This document shows, piece by piece, positions 7,560-18,419 of a DNA stretch of 64,000 bases. This stretch comes from Comamonadaceae bacterium (GTDB lineage Bacteria; Pseudomonadota; Gammaproteobacteria; Burkholderiales; Burkholderiaceae_C): positions 1 through 64,000 of the forward strand of contig CANGDZ010000011.1 of assembly GCA_947452785.1 (NCBI GenBank), read 5' to 3'. A model generated the notes under the pieces. It made no database searches, was not told where the DNA came from, and was given only the letters and a program-made list of their open reading frames with translations. The translations under genes were made by a program, and so were the position numbers. How positions within the stretch are numbered: the first letter of the stretch is position 1; every line of letters starts with the position of its first letter.

Positions 7560-10500
7560 TCATCCTACCCACTTGCGCGCATTTTGCCAAACGCGCAGCC
7601 ATGGGCTGGTGGCGCTGATGTCACCACTGGTCCAACTCATCTGTACGTTGCGAAAAACGCGCTCAGGGTGGGGCATCATGGCAGTGAAGCGCCCGTCGGC
7701 CGTCGTCACTGCCGTCAAGCCACCCGAGCTGCCATTGGGGTTGAAGGGGTACTGTTCAGTGGCCGCTCCCCAGTTGTCGACAAAACGCATGGCGGCCAGG
7801 GCCTGCGCCGAATTGCCGCGGTGTTTGAAGTTGGCATAGCCCTCACCATGTGCGACCGCAATCGGCAAGCGGCTGCCCGCCATGCCTTGCAAGAACAGGC
7901 TGGGGGACTCGAGCACCTCGACCATCGACAGGCGCGCTTCAAAGCGCTCGCTCTGGTTGGTGGTGAAGCGTGGCCAAGCCTCAGCACCCGGAATGATGTC
8001 GGCCAGTTCGGCAAACATCTGGCAGCCGTTGCACACGCCCAGGCCGAAGGTGTCGGTGCGGCCAAAAAAGCCCTTGAATTGATCGGCCAACACCGGATTG
8101 AAAGTGATGCTGCGCGCCCAGCCCATGCCGGCGCCCAGGGTGTCGCCGTAGCTGAAACCGCCGCAGGCCACCAAGCCTTTGAAATCGGCCAAATGGGCGC
8201 GGCCTGATTGCAGATCGGTCATGTGCACATCGTGCGATTCAAAACCCGCTTTGTGAAAGGCATAGGCCATTTCCACATGCGAATTCACACCCTGCTCACG
8301 CAGGATCGCCACCTTGGGCTTAGACAGGTTGAGGAAAGGTGCCGCCACATTGTCCGCCGGCTCAAAGCTCAGATAGACCTGCATACCGGGGTCGGTCGCC
8401 AGACCTGCTGCGGCATGCTCGGCATCGGCGCAAGCGGTGTTGTCACGTTCTCGGGCAATTTTCCAGCTGACGCTGTCCCATACTTGGTGCAGGTCTACGA
8501 GCGGCGCACTGAACACTTCTTTGGCATCTCGCCAAACGCTCAAGGCCCCCTGACCGTGGCCCATGTTGGAGCTGCTCGGACGGGTCTTGCCGATCACATG
8601 GCTGTGCTTGGACAAGCCTTGTTCGCGCAAGACCTGCAACACCGCCTTGCGGTCGCTGCTGCGCACCTGCACCACCACGCCCAACTCTTCGTTGAACAGG
8701 GCTTTGAGGGTTTGTTCATCGCGGCGCGCACTGACCTGACCGGCCCAGTTTTTAGCATCGCCATGGTCCGCGCGGCTGTCGGAGATGCCATCGCCCTCGA
8801 TGACCAACATGTCCACATTGAGGGCCACGCCCACATGACCGGCAAAGGCCATCTCCGCCACTGCGGCCAGCAAGCCGCCGTCACTGCGATCGTGATACGC
8901 CAGCAGCAAGCCTTGTGCGCGCAACAGGTTAATGGCCTTGACCAAATTCACCAGGTCTTGCGGCGCATCCAAGTCGGGCACAAGATCCCCAAATTGATTC
9001 AACACCTGGCCCAAAATGCTGCCGCCCATGCGGTTTTGGCCATGGCCCAAATCGATCAACAGCAAACTGCTGTCCTCAATGTCGGCGTTCAATTGCGGTG
9101 TCAAAGTACCGCGCACATCGGGGAGGCTGGCAAAGGCCGTGATGATCAAGCTGACTGGCGATGTCACTTTGTGGGTTTTAACCTCAGCACCCGAAGCGCC
9201 CAGGGTCTCGGTCCACTGCGTGCGCATCGACAGACTGTCTTTGCCCACGGGGATAGAAATGTCGAGGGCCGGACACAGTTCCATGCCCACAGCCTTGACG
9301 GTCTCATACAGGGCGGCGTCTTCGCCCGGCTCACCGCAAGCGGCCATCCAGTTGGCGGACATCTTCACCCGCGGCAGCTCAATGGGTGCGGCTAGCAAAT
9401 TGGTGATGGCTTCGGCCACAGCCATGCGGCCAGACGCTGCGGCGTTGAGCGAGGCCAACGGCGTGCGCTCGCCCATGCTCATGGCTTCACCAGCGAAGCC
9501 TTGGTAATCGGCCAGGGTCACGGCCACATCGGCCACAGGCACTTGCCAAGGGCCAACCATCTGGTCGCGGTGCGTCATGCCGCCCACGGCGCGGTCGCCG
9601 ATGGTGATCAGAAAGCGCTTGGACGCCACCGTGGGGTGGCTCAGCACGTCGATCACGGCTTGCTGCAAAGAGACACCCGTCAAGTCCATGGCAGGCGACT
9701 GGCGCGTGAGGGTTGTCACATCGCGGTGCATTTTGGGCGGCTTGCCCAGCAGCACGTCCATCGGCATGTTGACCGGCGATTCTTGGCCTTTATCTTCGAG
9801 CACCAACTGGCGCTCTTCGGTGGCCACCCCGATCACTGCAAACGGGCAGCGCTCCCGTTCGCAGAAAGCCTTGAACTGTTGCAGCGATTCCGGTGCGATT
9901 GCCATCACGTAGCGTTCCTGGCTTTCGTTGGACCAAATTTCTTTCGGCGACAAACCAGACTCTTCGAGCTGCACGGCGCGTAAATCAAAGCGCGCGCCCC
10001 GTCCGGCGTCGTTGGTCAACTCGGGAAAAGCGTTGGACAAACCGCCTGCACCCACATCGTGGATCGCCAGGATCGGATTGCCGCTACCGAAGGGGCCTCC
10101 AGCCGCCCCTTGCGCCCAGCAATGGTTGATCACCTCCTGCGCCCGGCGCTCCATCTCGGGGTTGCCGCGCTGCACCGAGTCAAAGTCCAGATTGGCCGCA
10201 TTGGTACCGGTGGCCATGGAACTGGCCGCGCTACCGCCCATGCCGATGCGCATGCCGGGGCCACCTAATTGAATAAGCAAACTGCCCGCAGGGAATTCGA
10301 TTTTTTTCGTCTGCCCCGCATCGATCTGGCCCAGACCGCCCGCGATCATGATTGGCTTGTGGTAACCGCGCACCACGCCATCCACGGTCTGCTCGTATTC
10401 GCGAAAATAACCCAGCAAGTTGGGCCGGCCAAACTCGTTGTTGAACGCTGCGCCACCCAGCGGGCCCTCGGTCATGATTTGCAGTGGGCTGGCAATGTGT

Positions 10501-11588
10501 TCAGGCTTACCGCCGGCTTGGTCGCTTAAACCGCCCCAGAGTTTGGAGACGGTAAAGCCCGACAAACCCGCCTTGGGCTTGGAGCCGCGCCCCGTCGCGC
10601 CCTCGTCGCGGATCTCACCGCCTGCGCCGGTGGAGGCACCCGGGAAAGGTGAAATGGCGGTCGGGTGGTTGTGCGTTTCCACCTTCATCAGCACATGGTG
10701 CAGCGCTTGTTCGGGTTGGTAAGCCGCGCCTTGCGCTGAAGTTCTGGCCACAAAACGCTCAATGGGGTGGCCTTCCATCACCGACGCATTGTCTGAATAC
10801 GCCACCACCGTGTGCTGCGGACTGAGCTGCTCGGTGTTGCGGATCATGCCAAACAGGCTCTTGATCTGGGCCACGCCGTCGATGGTGAACTCGGCGTTGA
10901 AAATTTTGTGGCGACAATGTTCGCTGTTGGCCTGCGCGAACATCATCAACTCCACATCTGTGGGGTTGCGCTTGAGATCCGTGAAGGCATTGACCAGATA
11001 CTCGATCTCGTCATCAGCCAGGGCCAAGCCCCATTCTTTGTTGGCCGCCTCCAAAGCGGCACGGCCACCAATTTGCACATCCACATGCGCCATCGGCGCC
11101 GCTTCCAGCGTTGTGAACAAAGCAGCCGCTTCGCTGCGGCTGGCCATGGCCGATTCGGTCATGCGGTCGTGCAACACCGCAGCCACCTGACCCCATTGCG
11201 CGTGACTGAGTTGGACGGTACCCAGCAGGCCCGATTTCATCGTCAGTCGGTACTCGGTCAGACGCTCGACACGGCGAAGTTCAAAACCGCAGTTGTGCGC
11301 AATGTCGGTGGCCTTGGACGCCCAAGGAGAAACGGTTCCGATGCGCGGGCTGACCACGATCAATGGGCCGTCGCTCTTGCCGGTATAGGGTTCGCCATAG
11401 GTCAATAAAGCACCGAGGTTTTGCTTGTGGGCCTCGTCCAAGGCTGGGGTGCTGGCGACCAGGTGGACAAAACGGGCGCAAATGCCTTGTATTTGCGGTG
11501 AAATCTCAAGCAAGCGAGGCAAAATTTGAGCAATGCGAAAGTCGCTGAGGGCGTTCCCGCCTTCGAAAGTCGTGATGTGCAGGGACAC
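7560..11588 (-). CDS. purL: Phosphoribosylformylglycinamidine synthase (large single-chain PurL)
   Basis: A 1342-residue FGAM synthase, the fourth step of de novo purine synthesis (FGAR, ATP and glutamine to FGAM). It is the long proteobacterial form with N-terminal domain, two ATP-grasp-like AIR synthase halves and a C-terminal class I glutaminase. Motifs are [49 protein letters not shown] and the glutaminase nucleophile in [11 protein letters not shown], with a late HPERVFRN. I place the start at GTG 11588, which gives the usual N-terminus [14 protein letters not shown] and has AAGG seven bases upstream; the frame is open further up, but only with a TTG at 11627. The cystatin-like lipoprotein gene follows directly. 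Confidence 0.97.
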   Translation of the reverse strand: MSLHITTFEGGNALSDFRIAQILPRLLEISPQIQGICARFVHLVASTPALDEAHKQNLGALLTYGEPYTGKSDGPLIVVSPRIGTVSPWASKATDIAHNCGFELRRVERLTEYRLTMKSGLLGTVQLSHAQWGQVAAVLHDRMTESAMASRSEAAALFTTLEAAPMAHVDVQIGGRAALEAANKEWGLALADDEIEYLVNAFTDLKRNPTDVELMMFAQANSEHCRHKIFNAEFTIDGVAQIKSLFGMIRNTEQLSPQHTVVAYSDNASVMEGHPIERFVARTSAQGAAYQPEQALHHVLMKVETHNHPTAISPFPGASTGAGGEIRDEGATGRGSKPKAGLSGFTVSKLWGGLSDQAGGKPEHIASPLQIMTEGPLGGAAFNNEFGRPNLLGYFREYEQTVDGVVRGYHKPIMIAGGLGQIDAGQTKKIEFPAGSLLIQLGGPGMRIGMGGSAASSMATGTNAANLDFDSVQRGNPEMERRAQEVINHCWAQGAAGGPFGSGNPILAIHDVGAGGLSNAFPELTNDAGRGARFDLRAVQLEESGLSPKEIWSNESQERYVMAIAPESLQQFKAFCERERCPFAVIGVATEERQLVLEDKGQESPVNMPMDVLLGKPPKMHRDVTTLTRQSPAMDLTGVSLQQAVIDVLSHPTVASKRFLITIGDRAVGGMTHRDQMVGPWQVPVADVAVTLADYQGFAGEAMSMGERTPLASLNAAASGRMAVAEAITNLLAAPIELPRVKMSANWMAACGEPGEDAALYETVKAVGMELCPALDISIPVGKDSLSMRTQWTETLGASGAEVKTHKVTSPVSLIITAFASLPDVRGTLTPQLNADIEDSSLLLIDLGHGQNRMGGSILGQVLNQFGDLVPDLDAPQDLVNLVKAINLLRAQGLLLAYHDRSDGGLLAAVAEMAFAGHVGVALNVDMLVIEGDGISDSRADHGDAKNWAGQVSARRDEQTLKALFNEELGVVVQVRSSDRKAVLQVLREQGLSKHSHVIGKTRPSSSNMGHGQGALSVWRDAKEVFSAPLVDLHQVWDSVSWKIARERDNTACADAEHAAAGLATDPGMQVYLSFEPADNVAAPFLNLSKPKVAILREQGVNSHVEMAYAFHKAGFESHDVHMTDLQSGRAHLADFKGLVACGGFSYGDTLGAGMGWARSITFNPVLADQFKGFFGRTDTFGLGVCNGCQMFAELADIIPGAEAWPRFTTNQSERFEARLSMVEVLESPSLFLQGMAGSRLPIAVAHGEGYANFKHRGNSAQALAAMRFVDNWGAATEQYPFNPNGSSGGLTAVTTADGRFTAMMPHPERVFRNVQMSWTSGDISATSPWLRVWQNARKWVG

Positions 11589-11642
11589 GGGGTGGCCTTG
11601 TAAAGAGACAGAAAACCAAAGGTACAAATGATCGCCAGGGCC

Positions 11643-11661
11643 GCTGACTGGGGCTGACTGG
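11643..11661. repeat. Tandem 9-base repeat with 10-base period
   Basis: GCTGACTGG occurs at 11643-11651 and again at 11653-11661. The copies are one helical turn apart in the divergent purL-map intergenic region, so a regulator could bind both on the same face. It may equally be a chance duplication. Confidence 0.4.
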
Positions 11662-11671
11662 CCAAGGCACT

Positions 11672-11677
11672 ATTTTA
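11672..11677 (-). promoter_or_regulatory. Possible -10 box for purL
   Basis: The minus strand reads TAAAAT here, 84 bases upstream of the purL GTG. No convincing -35 hexamer is seen at the standard spacing, so this is a weak call. Confidence 0.3.
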
Positions 11678-11719
11678 GCCGGGGAAACCCTGAACGAAGT
11701 CCGAGTAATGGCCCAATGG

Positions 11720-11725
11720 GATAAT
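11720..11725 (+). promoter_or_regulatory. Possible -10 box for map, consistent with a leaderless transcript
   Basis: GATAAT ends eight bases before the map ATG. There is no Shine-Dalgarno sequence in the short gap (CCAGCCCC). If used, transcription would start at or next to the ATG. The -35 region is not consensus-like. Confidence 0.4.
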
Positions 11726-11733
11726 CCAGCCCC

Positions 11734-12549
11734 ATGACCATCACCATTAAAACCGCCGAAGACATAGCCGGCATGCGCGTGGCCTGCCGTTTGGCGGCAG
11801 AAGTCCTTGATTACATCGCGCCGTTCATCAAGCCGGGCGTGACCACCAATGAAATCGACAAACTGTGTCACGACTACATGGTTGATGTGCAACAGTGCAT
11901 CCCGGCCCCTCTGAACTACGCCCCGGGCGGCTACAAGCCCTACCCCAAATCGATCTGTACCTCCATCAATCACCAGATCTGTCATGGCATCCCCAATGAC
12001 AAACAACTGAAAAAAGGCGACTCGCTCAATATTGACATCACCACCATCAAAGACGGTTGGCATGGAGATACCAGCCGCATGTTCTTTGTCGGTGAAGCGT
12101 CGATTGCCGCCAAACGCTTGGCTGCACTGACCTATGACGCCATGTGGAAAGGCATCGAGCAGGTCAAACCCGGCGCGCATTTAGGCGACATTGGGCACGC
12201 GATCCAAAAATTTGCCGAAGGCCATGGTTTTTCTGTGGTGCGCGAATTTTGTGGCCACGGTATCGGTCGCGGCTTTCACGAAGAACCCCAAGTGCTGCAC
12301 TACGGCAAACCCGGCACTTTGACCGAGTTGGTGCCTGGCATGATCTTCACCATCGAGCCGATGATCAACGCAGGCAAACGGGACATCAAAGAACTTGGCG
12401 ACGGCTGGACCATCGTGACCAAAGACCATTCCTTGTCCGCCCAGTGGGAGCACACCGTGGTGGTGACAGAGACCGGTTATGAAGTACTGACCCTGTCAGC
12501 CGGTGGACCGGCGATTCCGGCCTTTATTTCCGCCTCAACGCAAGCCTGA
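11734..12549 (+). CDS. map: Type I methionine aminopeptidase
   Basis: A 271-residue cytosolic metalloprotease that removes the initiator methionine from nascent proteins. The type I signature is visible: ICHGIPNDKQLKKGD, the metal ligands D in NIDITTIKDGWHGDTSRMF, H in GHGIGRGFHEEPQVLHYG, E in FTIEPMIN and E in WEHTVVVTE. It begins with MTITIKTAEDIAGMRVACRLAAEVLDYI as for the family, written here in two overlapping parts: MTITIKTAEDIAGM and GMRVACRLAAEV. There is no Shine-Dalgarno sequence before the ATG, and a -10-like box lies eight bases upstream. glnD begins three bases after its stop, so the two probably form an operon. Confidence 0.96.
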   Translation: MTITIKTAEDIAGMRVACRLAAEVLDYIAPFIKPGVTTNEIDKLCHDYMVDVQQCIPAPLNYAPGGYKPYPKSICTSINHQICHGIPNDKQLKKGDSLNIDITTIKDGWHGDTSRMFFVGEASIAAKRLAALTYDAMWKGIEQVKPGAHLGDIGHAIQKFAEGHGFSVVREFCGHGIGRGFHEEPQVLHYGKPGTLTELVPGMIFTIEPMINAGKRDIKELGDGWTIVTKDHSLSAQWEHTVVVTETGYEVLTLSAGGPAIPAFISASTQA

Positions 12550-12552
12550 GCC

Positions 12553-15189
12553 ATGACTGCCACCGCCGAACTGCGCGCGGCCTACAAGCGCGACAAAGCC
12601 ACCCTCCTATCGTCCATTGCCAACAGCGGTGCCTCTTGGCGCGGTCTGCATGGGGCGCTGGTCAAATTGACCGGTTTGGTAGATCGGCTGCTGATCGATT
12701 TGTGGACCCAGGCGGGGATAGCGCCCTCACTGGCGCTGGTGGCGGTGGGCGGATATGGCCGTGGTGAATTGTTTCCGCACTCGGACGTGGACGTGCTGGT
12801 CTTGTTACCCGAAGACACATCGCCGGAGGGCAATGAGGCGCTGAAGTCGCAGTTGGAAAAATTCATTGGCAGTTGCTGGGACGCCGGCCTCGAGATAGGC
12901 GCCAGTGTGCGCTCGGTGAGCGAATGCATGGCCGAATCGGCCAAAGACATCACGGTGCAAACGTCCTTGCTGGAAGCACGCCGCATCACCGGGCATAAAG
13001 CGCTGTTTAGCCAGTTTGAAAATCTGTATGCGGCCGCCATGGACCCCCAGGCCTTTTTTGTGGCCAAAACCCTGGAACTACGCCAGCGCCATATCAAGTT
13101 CGAAGACACGCCCTATGCGCTCGAGCCCAACTGCAAAGAGTCGCCGGGCGGCTTGCGTGACTTGCAAATCATTTTGTGGGTGGCCCGCGCTGCGGGCTTG
13201 GGCAAGAGCTGGGACGAGTTGATGCGTAAGGGCCTGGCCACGGCGCTCGAAGCGCGGCAAATCAAACGCAATGAAGCCTTGCTCAGCCTGATCCGCGCTC
13301 GTTTGCACGTCATCGCCAAACGCCGCGAAGACCGACTGGTGTTCGATTTGCAAACGGCTGTGGCGGAGTCTTTTGGCTTTTCTGCCGAACAAACGCCCGA
13401 TGGCCGTTTGGCACAACGCGCCAGTGAAAAACTGATGCGCGAGTACTACTGGGCAGCCAAAGCGGTAACCCAATTGAACCAAATTTTGCTGCTCAACATC
13501 GAAGACCGCCTCAAAGCCCAGCGCGGCGAGAACACCACCGAACTGCGCCCCTTGAACGAAAGGTTTTTTGAAAAATCGGGGCTGATTGAAATTGCCAGCG
13601 ACGATCTGTACCAGCGTCATCCACATGCGATTTTGGAAACCTTCGAGTTGTACGAATCGAGCATAGGCATCAAAGGCCTGTCTGCCCGCACGCTGCGCGC
13701 TTTGTACAACGTGCGCCCCATCATGAATGGCAAGTTTCGCAGCGACCCGGTGAACCGCCAAACCTTCTTGCGCATCCTGCAGCAACCTCAAGGCCTGACG
13801 CATGCCATCCGGTTGATGAACCAGACCTCGGTACTGGGCCGTTATTTGTGGGTGTTTCGCCGAATTGTCGGTCAGATGCAGCATGACCTGTTCCATGCCT
13901 ACACCGTGGACCAGCACATCTTGATGGTGCTGCGCAATGTACGCCGATTCTTCATGGCCGAGCATGCCCACGAATACCCGTTTTGCTCGCAACTGGCGGC
14001 GGGCTGGGACAAGCCTTGGCTCTTGTACATTGCGGCCTTGTTTCACGATATTGCCAAAGGCCGCGGCGGCGATCACTCCAAGCTGGGCATTGCGGAGGCA
14101 CACATTTTTTGCCGCCAACATGGTGTGGCGAAAGAGGACAGCCAACTGATCGAATTTTTGGTCGGCGAACATCTGACCATGAGCCATGTCGCGCAAAAAG
14201 AGGACCTGAGCGATCCCGATGTGATCAACGCCTTTGCCCAACGCGTGGGCAACGAACGCCAGTTGACGGCCTTGTATTTGCTCACCGTGGCCGACATCCG
14301 CGGCACCAGTCCCAAAGTGTGGAATGCCTGGAAGGGCAAGTTGCTGGAAGACCTGTACCGCTACACCCTGCGCGTACTGGGGGGCCGCGCGCCTGATGCC
14401 GATGCCGAAATTGAAGCCCGCAAGCGAGAAGCCTTGGTGGAACTGGCCCTGCATGCCCAACCGCATGAAGGACACAAAGCCTTGTGGGACACCCTGGATG
14501 TGGGTTACTTCATGCGTCACGATGCCAGTGACATCGCTTGGCATGCTAGGCAACTGGGTCGCCATCTGGCTGTGGACATGAAGACCGTTGACGAGACAGC
14601 CTTACGCAGCACCATCGTGCGGGCGCGGATTTCACCCTTGGGTGAAGGTATGCAGGTGCTGGTCTATACGCCTGACCAGCCCGATTTGTTTGCGCGCATT
14701 TGCGGTTATTTTGACCAAGCGGGTTTGAGCATTCTGGATGCCAAGGTGCACACGGCGCGCAACGGCTATGCGCTCGACACGTTCCAAGTGATCACGCCCA
14801 GCATGTCTGAACATTATCGGGAATTGATCTCTATGGTCGAATCCGATTTGGCTCATACGCTGCAAGGCCAGAAGCCTTTACCGGTCCCGGTCAAAGGTCG
14901 GGTCTCTCGCCGCGTCAAGAGCTTTCCGGTCCAGCCCCGGGTCAGGCTGGAGCCTGATGACAAAGCGCAAAACTGGTTGCTCAGTATTTCGGCCAGTGAC
15001 CGCTTAGGCTTGCTCTACAGCGTTGCCAATGTATTGGCCAAACACGGCATCAACTTGCAGCTCGCCAAGATCAGCACCTTGGGAGAACGGGTGGAAGACA
15101 CCTTTTTGATCAGCGGTCCCGCACTGCAACAAAACAAGGCGCAGATCGAAATCGAAACAGAGTTGCTGCAGGTCCTGCAGCCGGACTGA
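12553..15189 (+). CDS. glnD: Bifunctional PII uridylyltransferase / uridylyl-removing enzyme GlnD
   Basis: An 878-residue nitrogen sensor that uridylylates PII under nitrogen limitation and removes UMP when glutamine is high. Domains in order: nucleotidyltransferase ([17 protein letters not shown], about 74-90), a GlnE-like linker with a PGGLRDLQ motif, an HD phosphohydrolase domain with [17 protein letters not shown] near residue 500, and two C-terminal ACT domains ([17 protein letters not shown] and [17 protein letters not shown]) that bind glutamine. Length and order are normal. It starts three bases after map. The glycosidase gene on the other strand ends one base after its stop, so the two converge tail to tail. 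Confidence 0.97.
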   Translation: MTATAELRAAYKRDKATLLSSIANSGASWRGLHGALVKLTGLVDRLLIDLWTQAGIAPSLALVAVGGYGRGELFPHSDVDVLVLLPEDTSPEGNEALKSQLEKFIGSCWDAGLEIGASVRSVSECMAESAKDITVQTSLLEARRITGHKALFSQFENLYAAAMDPQAFFVAKTLELRQRHIKFEDTPYALEPNCKESPGGLRDLQIILWVARAAGLGKSWDELMRKGLATALEARQIKRNEALLSLIRARLHVIAKRREDRLVFDLQTAVAESFGFSAEQTPDGRLAQRASEKLMREYYWAAKAVTQLNQILLLNIEDRLKAQRGENTTELRPLNERFFEKSGLIEIASDDLYQRHPHAILETFELYESSIGIKGLSARTLRALYNVRPIMNGKFRSDPVNRQTFLRILQQPQGLTHAIRLMNQTSVLGRYLWVFRRIVGQMQHDLFHAYTVDQHILMVLRNVRRFFMAEHAHEYPFCSQLAAGWDKPWLLYIAALFHDIAKGRGGDHSKLGIAEAHIFCRQHGVAKEDSQLIEFLVGEHLTMSHVAQKEDLSDPDVINAFAQRVGNERQLTALYLLTVADIRGTSPKVWNAWKGKLLEDLYRYTLRVLGGRAPDADAEIEARKREALVELALHAQPHEGHKALWDTLDVGYFMRHDASDIAWHARQLGRHLAVDMKTVDETALRSTIVRARISPLGEGMQVLVYTPDQPDLFARICGYFDQAGLSILDAKVHTARNGYALDTFQVITPSMSEHYRELISMVESDLAHTLQGQKPLPVPVKGRVSRRVKSFPVQPRVRLEPDDKAQNWLLSISASDRLGLLYSVANVLAKHGINLQLAKISTLGERVEDTFLISGPALQQNKAQIEIETELLQVLQPD

Positions 15190-15190
15190 T

Positions 15191-17347
15191 TCAGAACTGC
15201 AAGACCTCAGCGACCGGGTCGTCATGTCGCGGCAACTGCCCCGGCAGCGCTTGGGCAACCGGGATGCTGCTGCCTTGGATGACAAACAAAGGCAGATGCC
15301 CCAACGCCGCGTCAATGCTGTGCACTTGCCCTGCAGCAAAGCGTTCACGCGAATAGAAACACAGCCAAGCCAGACCGTCACCCAAGAGCGGCAGGTAAAC
15401 CTGTTTGCGCGTTTGACCTTGATCGAGCACCGGTGACACCAGCAATGACTCGCCGAGCATGAACTCATCCGAATCTTGCAAGCAGCGAGCGTCATCTGGA
15501 AAATTGAAAAACGTGGGCCGGATGATGGGCCGATGAAACAACGTGGCCTGCTCAAAACACTGCCACAGGTAAGGCATCAAACGGTATCGCAAGCCAATGG
15601 CTTCGCGCACCCCATCAGTCACCTCGGGGTGCATCCAGGGCAGATTGCTGACGCCGCCCTCTTTCCATGAATTCATCACCATGCGCGGATTCAAACAACT
15701 GGCTTGCACCCAACGCAGAAACAATTCAGGATCAGGCAATGGTCCGTAAAAACCGCCTACGTCGTGGCCCACATTGAACAGACCCGACAGGCTCATTTGC
15801 AGCCCGGTGCGCAAGTTCCATTTCAGCGTGGGCCAGCTGGTGGTGTTGTCGCCCGACCAAGTTTGCGCATAGCGCTGTAAGCCCGGTGGGCCGGCACGAG
15901 TGACGGTGAATACAGGCTCAGCGCTGTGCGCTTGCTGGGCCTCAAAAGTAGCTCGCGTCATCAGCAAGGCATGCAAGGGGCGGCTGCGGTGGATCGGCAG
16001 CTGCGCGCCCTCGCTCCAAGCGTCTTCGTGTTGCAGTGCGTACTCGTTGTTGTCGTTCCAACCCGCATCGATGCCATAGTCCAAGACCTGGCGCTTGAGT
16101 TGAGACTGCCACCATGCGACGGTGGCGGGTCGGGTGAAGTCCAAGTGGGCGCCCTGCCCGTCCCAAAACGGCTCGACCACGGGGGTGTCCGTGCCGCGCT
16201 CACGCACAAATGCGCCCTCATTGACCAGACCGGCATAGGCGGGATGGTCGTCAAGCAAGCAGGGTTTGATGTTCGCCACCAAGCGCATGCCATGCGCTTG
16301 AAACTTGGCGTTGAGCGTCTTGGGGTCTGGGAATTTGTCATGGTTCCAGGTGAACACATAGCGCTGCTTGCCCCGACTCGAATAGCCCGAACCGTAATGG
16401 AACGATGAAATCGGCATGCGGTGAAGTTGGCACTCGTCAATAAAACGGTTCAACTGCTGCTGCGCATCGGACGCATCCGCTAGCCCCATTGCGGTTTGCG
16501 CATAGCCCAAACTCCAACGCGGGGGTAAATGGGTGCCGCCGATCAAGGCCACAAACTGCGCCACCACCTCGGCGGGCGACTTGCCCACCATCAAATACAC
16601 ATCCAGGTCGCCATCGTCAATGTCGACCGAGCGGAAAAAACCATGGTAGTTGTCGTGCTCACAACCCAAGTCGAAGGTACAGGCAGCCAAGGTGTCGTAA
16701 TACAAGCCATACCAAAGGCCTTCGGTGGTGCGCACCATGACAAACGGCCAGTGCTTGTACAAAGGATCGCCGGTTTTCGGGTCATAGCCCAAAGAGTCCT
16801 GACCCAAGCAACGCAAGCGCCGACCTGCCAAATTCAAAGGCCCCGTTTTGTCCCCCAAACCAAAGTAATGCTCACCCGGAATCCGAACTTGGCTGTGCCG
16901 CACCAATTGGGTTCGGCGCTCGCTCAAATAAGCACTGGTAGGCCGATCCAGAACAAAGGTTTGCCCTGTGCTGGCGTCTTGCCAATGCAATTGCGTTACG
17001 GCCTGCGGGCCTCCGTTCAAACGCACCGACAGGCGCGGACTGCTTAAAAGGGTCTCCCCGTTGGCCGCCTGCGATTGCACCACAGCGGGCCGCGCAAACC
17101 CAGCCAGGCTCTCACGTGGACGTCCTGTCCAAGGCACATCGCAGCCAGGGAAGGGGGCGATAGCCCAGGTGTGCGGTTCGCGAAAACCGTCTTTAGGCAC
17201 CAAGGAGATGCGCGCCATGGTGTCCGTCAAAAAAGACACCTGCAACGCGCCACCGCCGCTGACCTGCGCAATGGCATCCGCAGTGGAGCGGTCAGGGTGA
17301 TGAATGGCGTCGTTGACTCGCCAGCCAGAAATATGCAACGGGGTCAT
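15191..17347 (-). CDS. GH31 family alpha-glycosidase (cytoplasmic)
   Basis: A 718-residue glycoside hydrolase of family 31. The nucleophile is D432 in GIDAGWNDNNEYAL, a variant of the usual W-x-D-M-N-E, and the likely acid/base is D500 in TWSGDNTTSWPTLKWNL. Other family blocks are PPRWSLGYAQTAMG, FHYGSGYSSRGKQRYVF and the C-terminal DEFMLGESLLVSPVLDQG. The start ATG at 17347 has GAGGAG seven bases upstream and overlaps the stop of the ATPase gene (ATGA, 17344-17347). No signal peptide is present, so it acts on imported substrate. It is the last gene of a carbohydrate ABC importer operon. Family members hydrolyse alpha-glucosides, alpha-xylosides or sulfoquinovosides; I cannot tell which. Confidence 0.92.
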   Translation of the reverse strand: MTPLHISGWRVNDAIHHPDRSTADAIAQVSGGGALQVSFLTDTMARISLVPKDGFREPHTWAIAPFPGCDVPWTGRPRESLAGFARPAVVQSQAANGETLLSSPRLSVRLNGGPQAVTQLHWQDASTGQTFVLDRPTSAYLSERRTQLVRHSQVRIPGEHYFGLGDKTGPLNLAGRRLRCLGQDSLGYDPKTGDPLYKHWPFVMVRTTEGLWYGLYYDTLAACTFDLGCEHDNYHGFFRSVDIDDGDLDVYLMVGKSPAEVVAQFVALIGGTHLPPRWSLGYAQTAMGLADASDAQQQLNRFIDECQLHRMPISSFHYGSGYSSRGKQRYVFTWNHDKFPDPKTLNAKFQAHGMRLVANIKPCLLDDHPAYAGLVNEGAFVRERGTDTPVVEPFWDGQGAHLDFTRPATVAWWQSQLKRQVLDYGIDAGWNDNNEYALQHEDAWSEGAQLPIHRSRPLHALLMTRATFEAQQAHSAEPVFTVTRAGPPGLQRYAQTWSGDNTTSWPTLKWNLRTGLQMSLSGLFNVGHDVGGFYGPLPDPELFLRWVQASCLNPRMVMNSWKEGGVSNLPWMHPEVTDGVREAIGLRYRLMPYLWQCFEQATLFHRPIIRPTFFNFPDDARCLQDSDEFMLGESLLVSPVLDQGQTRKQVYLPLLGDGLAWLCFYSRERFAAGQVHSIDAALGHLPLFVIQGSSIPVAQALPGQLPRHDDPVAEVLQF

Positions 17348-18384
17348 GCGAGGGCTCCTCCTGAACGCTGGCCTTGGGCATCGAAAGCGTGCGCATGACC
17401 GGGCTTGACCTGCAGCGACAGACACTCACCCACTTGCACCGCTCGTGTTCCTTCCAGCAACACTTCGATCCGGGTTTGACAAGGTAAAGAGCCTTGCACG
17501 AGTTGTTGACTGCCCAAATACTCCACCGATTGAATCGTCATCGCCAACCCTGCTTCTGCATTGGTGATGCGCCAGTGCTCAGGACGGATCCCCAAGGTCT
17601 GGGTGCCTTCGGGCCACGCCGAGGCTTGAGCTGAAGCGCTGGGCCATGACGAGACCGGAATGAAATTCATGCGCGGGCTGCCGATGAAGCCGGCGACAAA
17701 GGTGTTGGCGGGCTGGGTGTAGAGCATTTGCGGCGTACCCACCTGCTCAATGCGGCCCGCACGCAAAACGACAATTTTGTCGGCCATGCTCATGGCTTCA
17801 ACTTGGTCATGGGTCACATAAATCATGGTCGAACCCAAGCGGCGGTGCAACTCACGCAACTCGGCGCGCATCGAGACGCGCAGTTCGGCATCTAAGTTGG
17901 ACAGTGGTTCGTCAAACAAAAAGAGTTGGGGGTCACGCACGATGGCACGGCCAATGGCCACCCGTTGGCGTTGTCCACCTGACAACTGTGTAGGACGGCG
18001 ATCAAGCAAGGCATCGAGCTTTAATATGGCGGCGGCTTCGCGCACCTTGCGCTCGATCTCGGACTTCGACTCGCCGATGTTTTCCAACCCAAAAGCCATG
18101 TTGGCGTACACGCTCATATGCGGGTACAGCGCATACGACTGAAACACCATGGCACAACCACGGTCGGCTGCGCCGACATCGTTCACCAGTTGGTCATTGA
18201 TCCATACTTCGCCGGCAGTGGGTGAATCCAGCCCAGCGATCATACGCAGCAAGGTAGATTTGCCACAGCCCGAAGGCCCCACCAGCACCACAAATTCACC
18301 GGGGTTGACATCAAGGTCGAGGCCGTGAATGACCATGGTCTGGTCAAACGATTTTTCGATAGCACGCAGTTTCAGGATAGACAC
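17344..18384 (-). CDS. Carbohydrate ABC importer ATPase (MalK/UgpC type)
   Basis: A 346-residue ATPase that energises the sugar importer encoded upstream. Walker A is GPSGCGKSTLLRM, the signature is LSGGQRQRVAIGRA, Walker B is LFLFDEPLSNLD and the H-loop is YVTHDQVEAMSM. A C-terminal OB-like regulatory region follows (TLGIRPEHWRI, then EYLGSQQLVQGSL), typical of MalK/UgpC. I place the start at GTG 18384 (VSILKLRAIEKSF), which fits the family N-terminus; the frame is open further upstream but reads as non-family sequence. It begins 35 bases after the second permease gene and overlaps the GH31 gene by four bases. Confidence 0.95.
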   Translation of the reverse strand: MSILKLRAIEKSFDQTMVIHGLDLDVNPGEFVVLVGPSGCGKSTLLRMIAGLDSPTAGEVWINDQLVNDVGAADRGCAMVFQSYALYPHMSVYANMAFGLENIGESKSEIERKVREAAAILKLDALLDRRPTQLSGGQRQRVAIGRAIVRDPQLFLFDEPLSNLDAELRVSMRAELRELHRRLGSTMIYVTHDQVEAMSMADKIVVLRAGRIEQVGTPQMLYTQPANTFVAGFIGSPRMNFIPVSSWPSASAQASAWPEGTQTLGIRPEHWRITNAEAGLAMTIQSVEYLGSQQLVQGSLPCQTRIEVLLEGTRAVQVGECLSLQVKPGHAHAFDAQGQRSGGALA

Positions 18385-18419
18385 AGTGATCGGTTCCAAA
18401 GGATTCTCAAAGAGGGGTT

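Noticed and set aside
13078-14565. A 495-residue open frame opposite glnD
   Set aside because: glnD is certain from its domains; the antisense frame has no motif or ribosome site.
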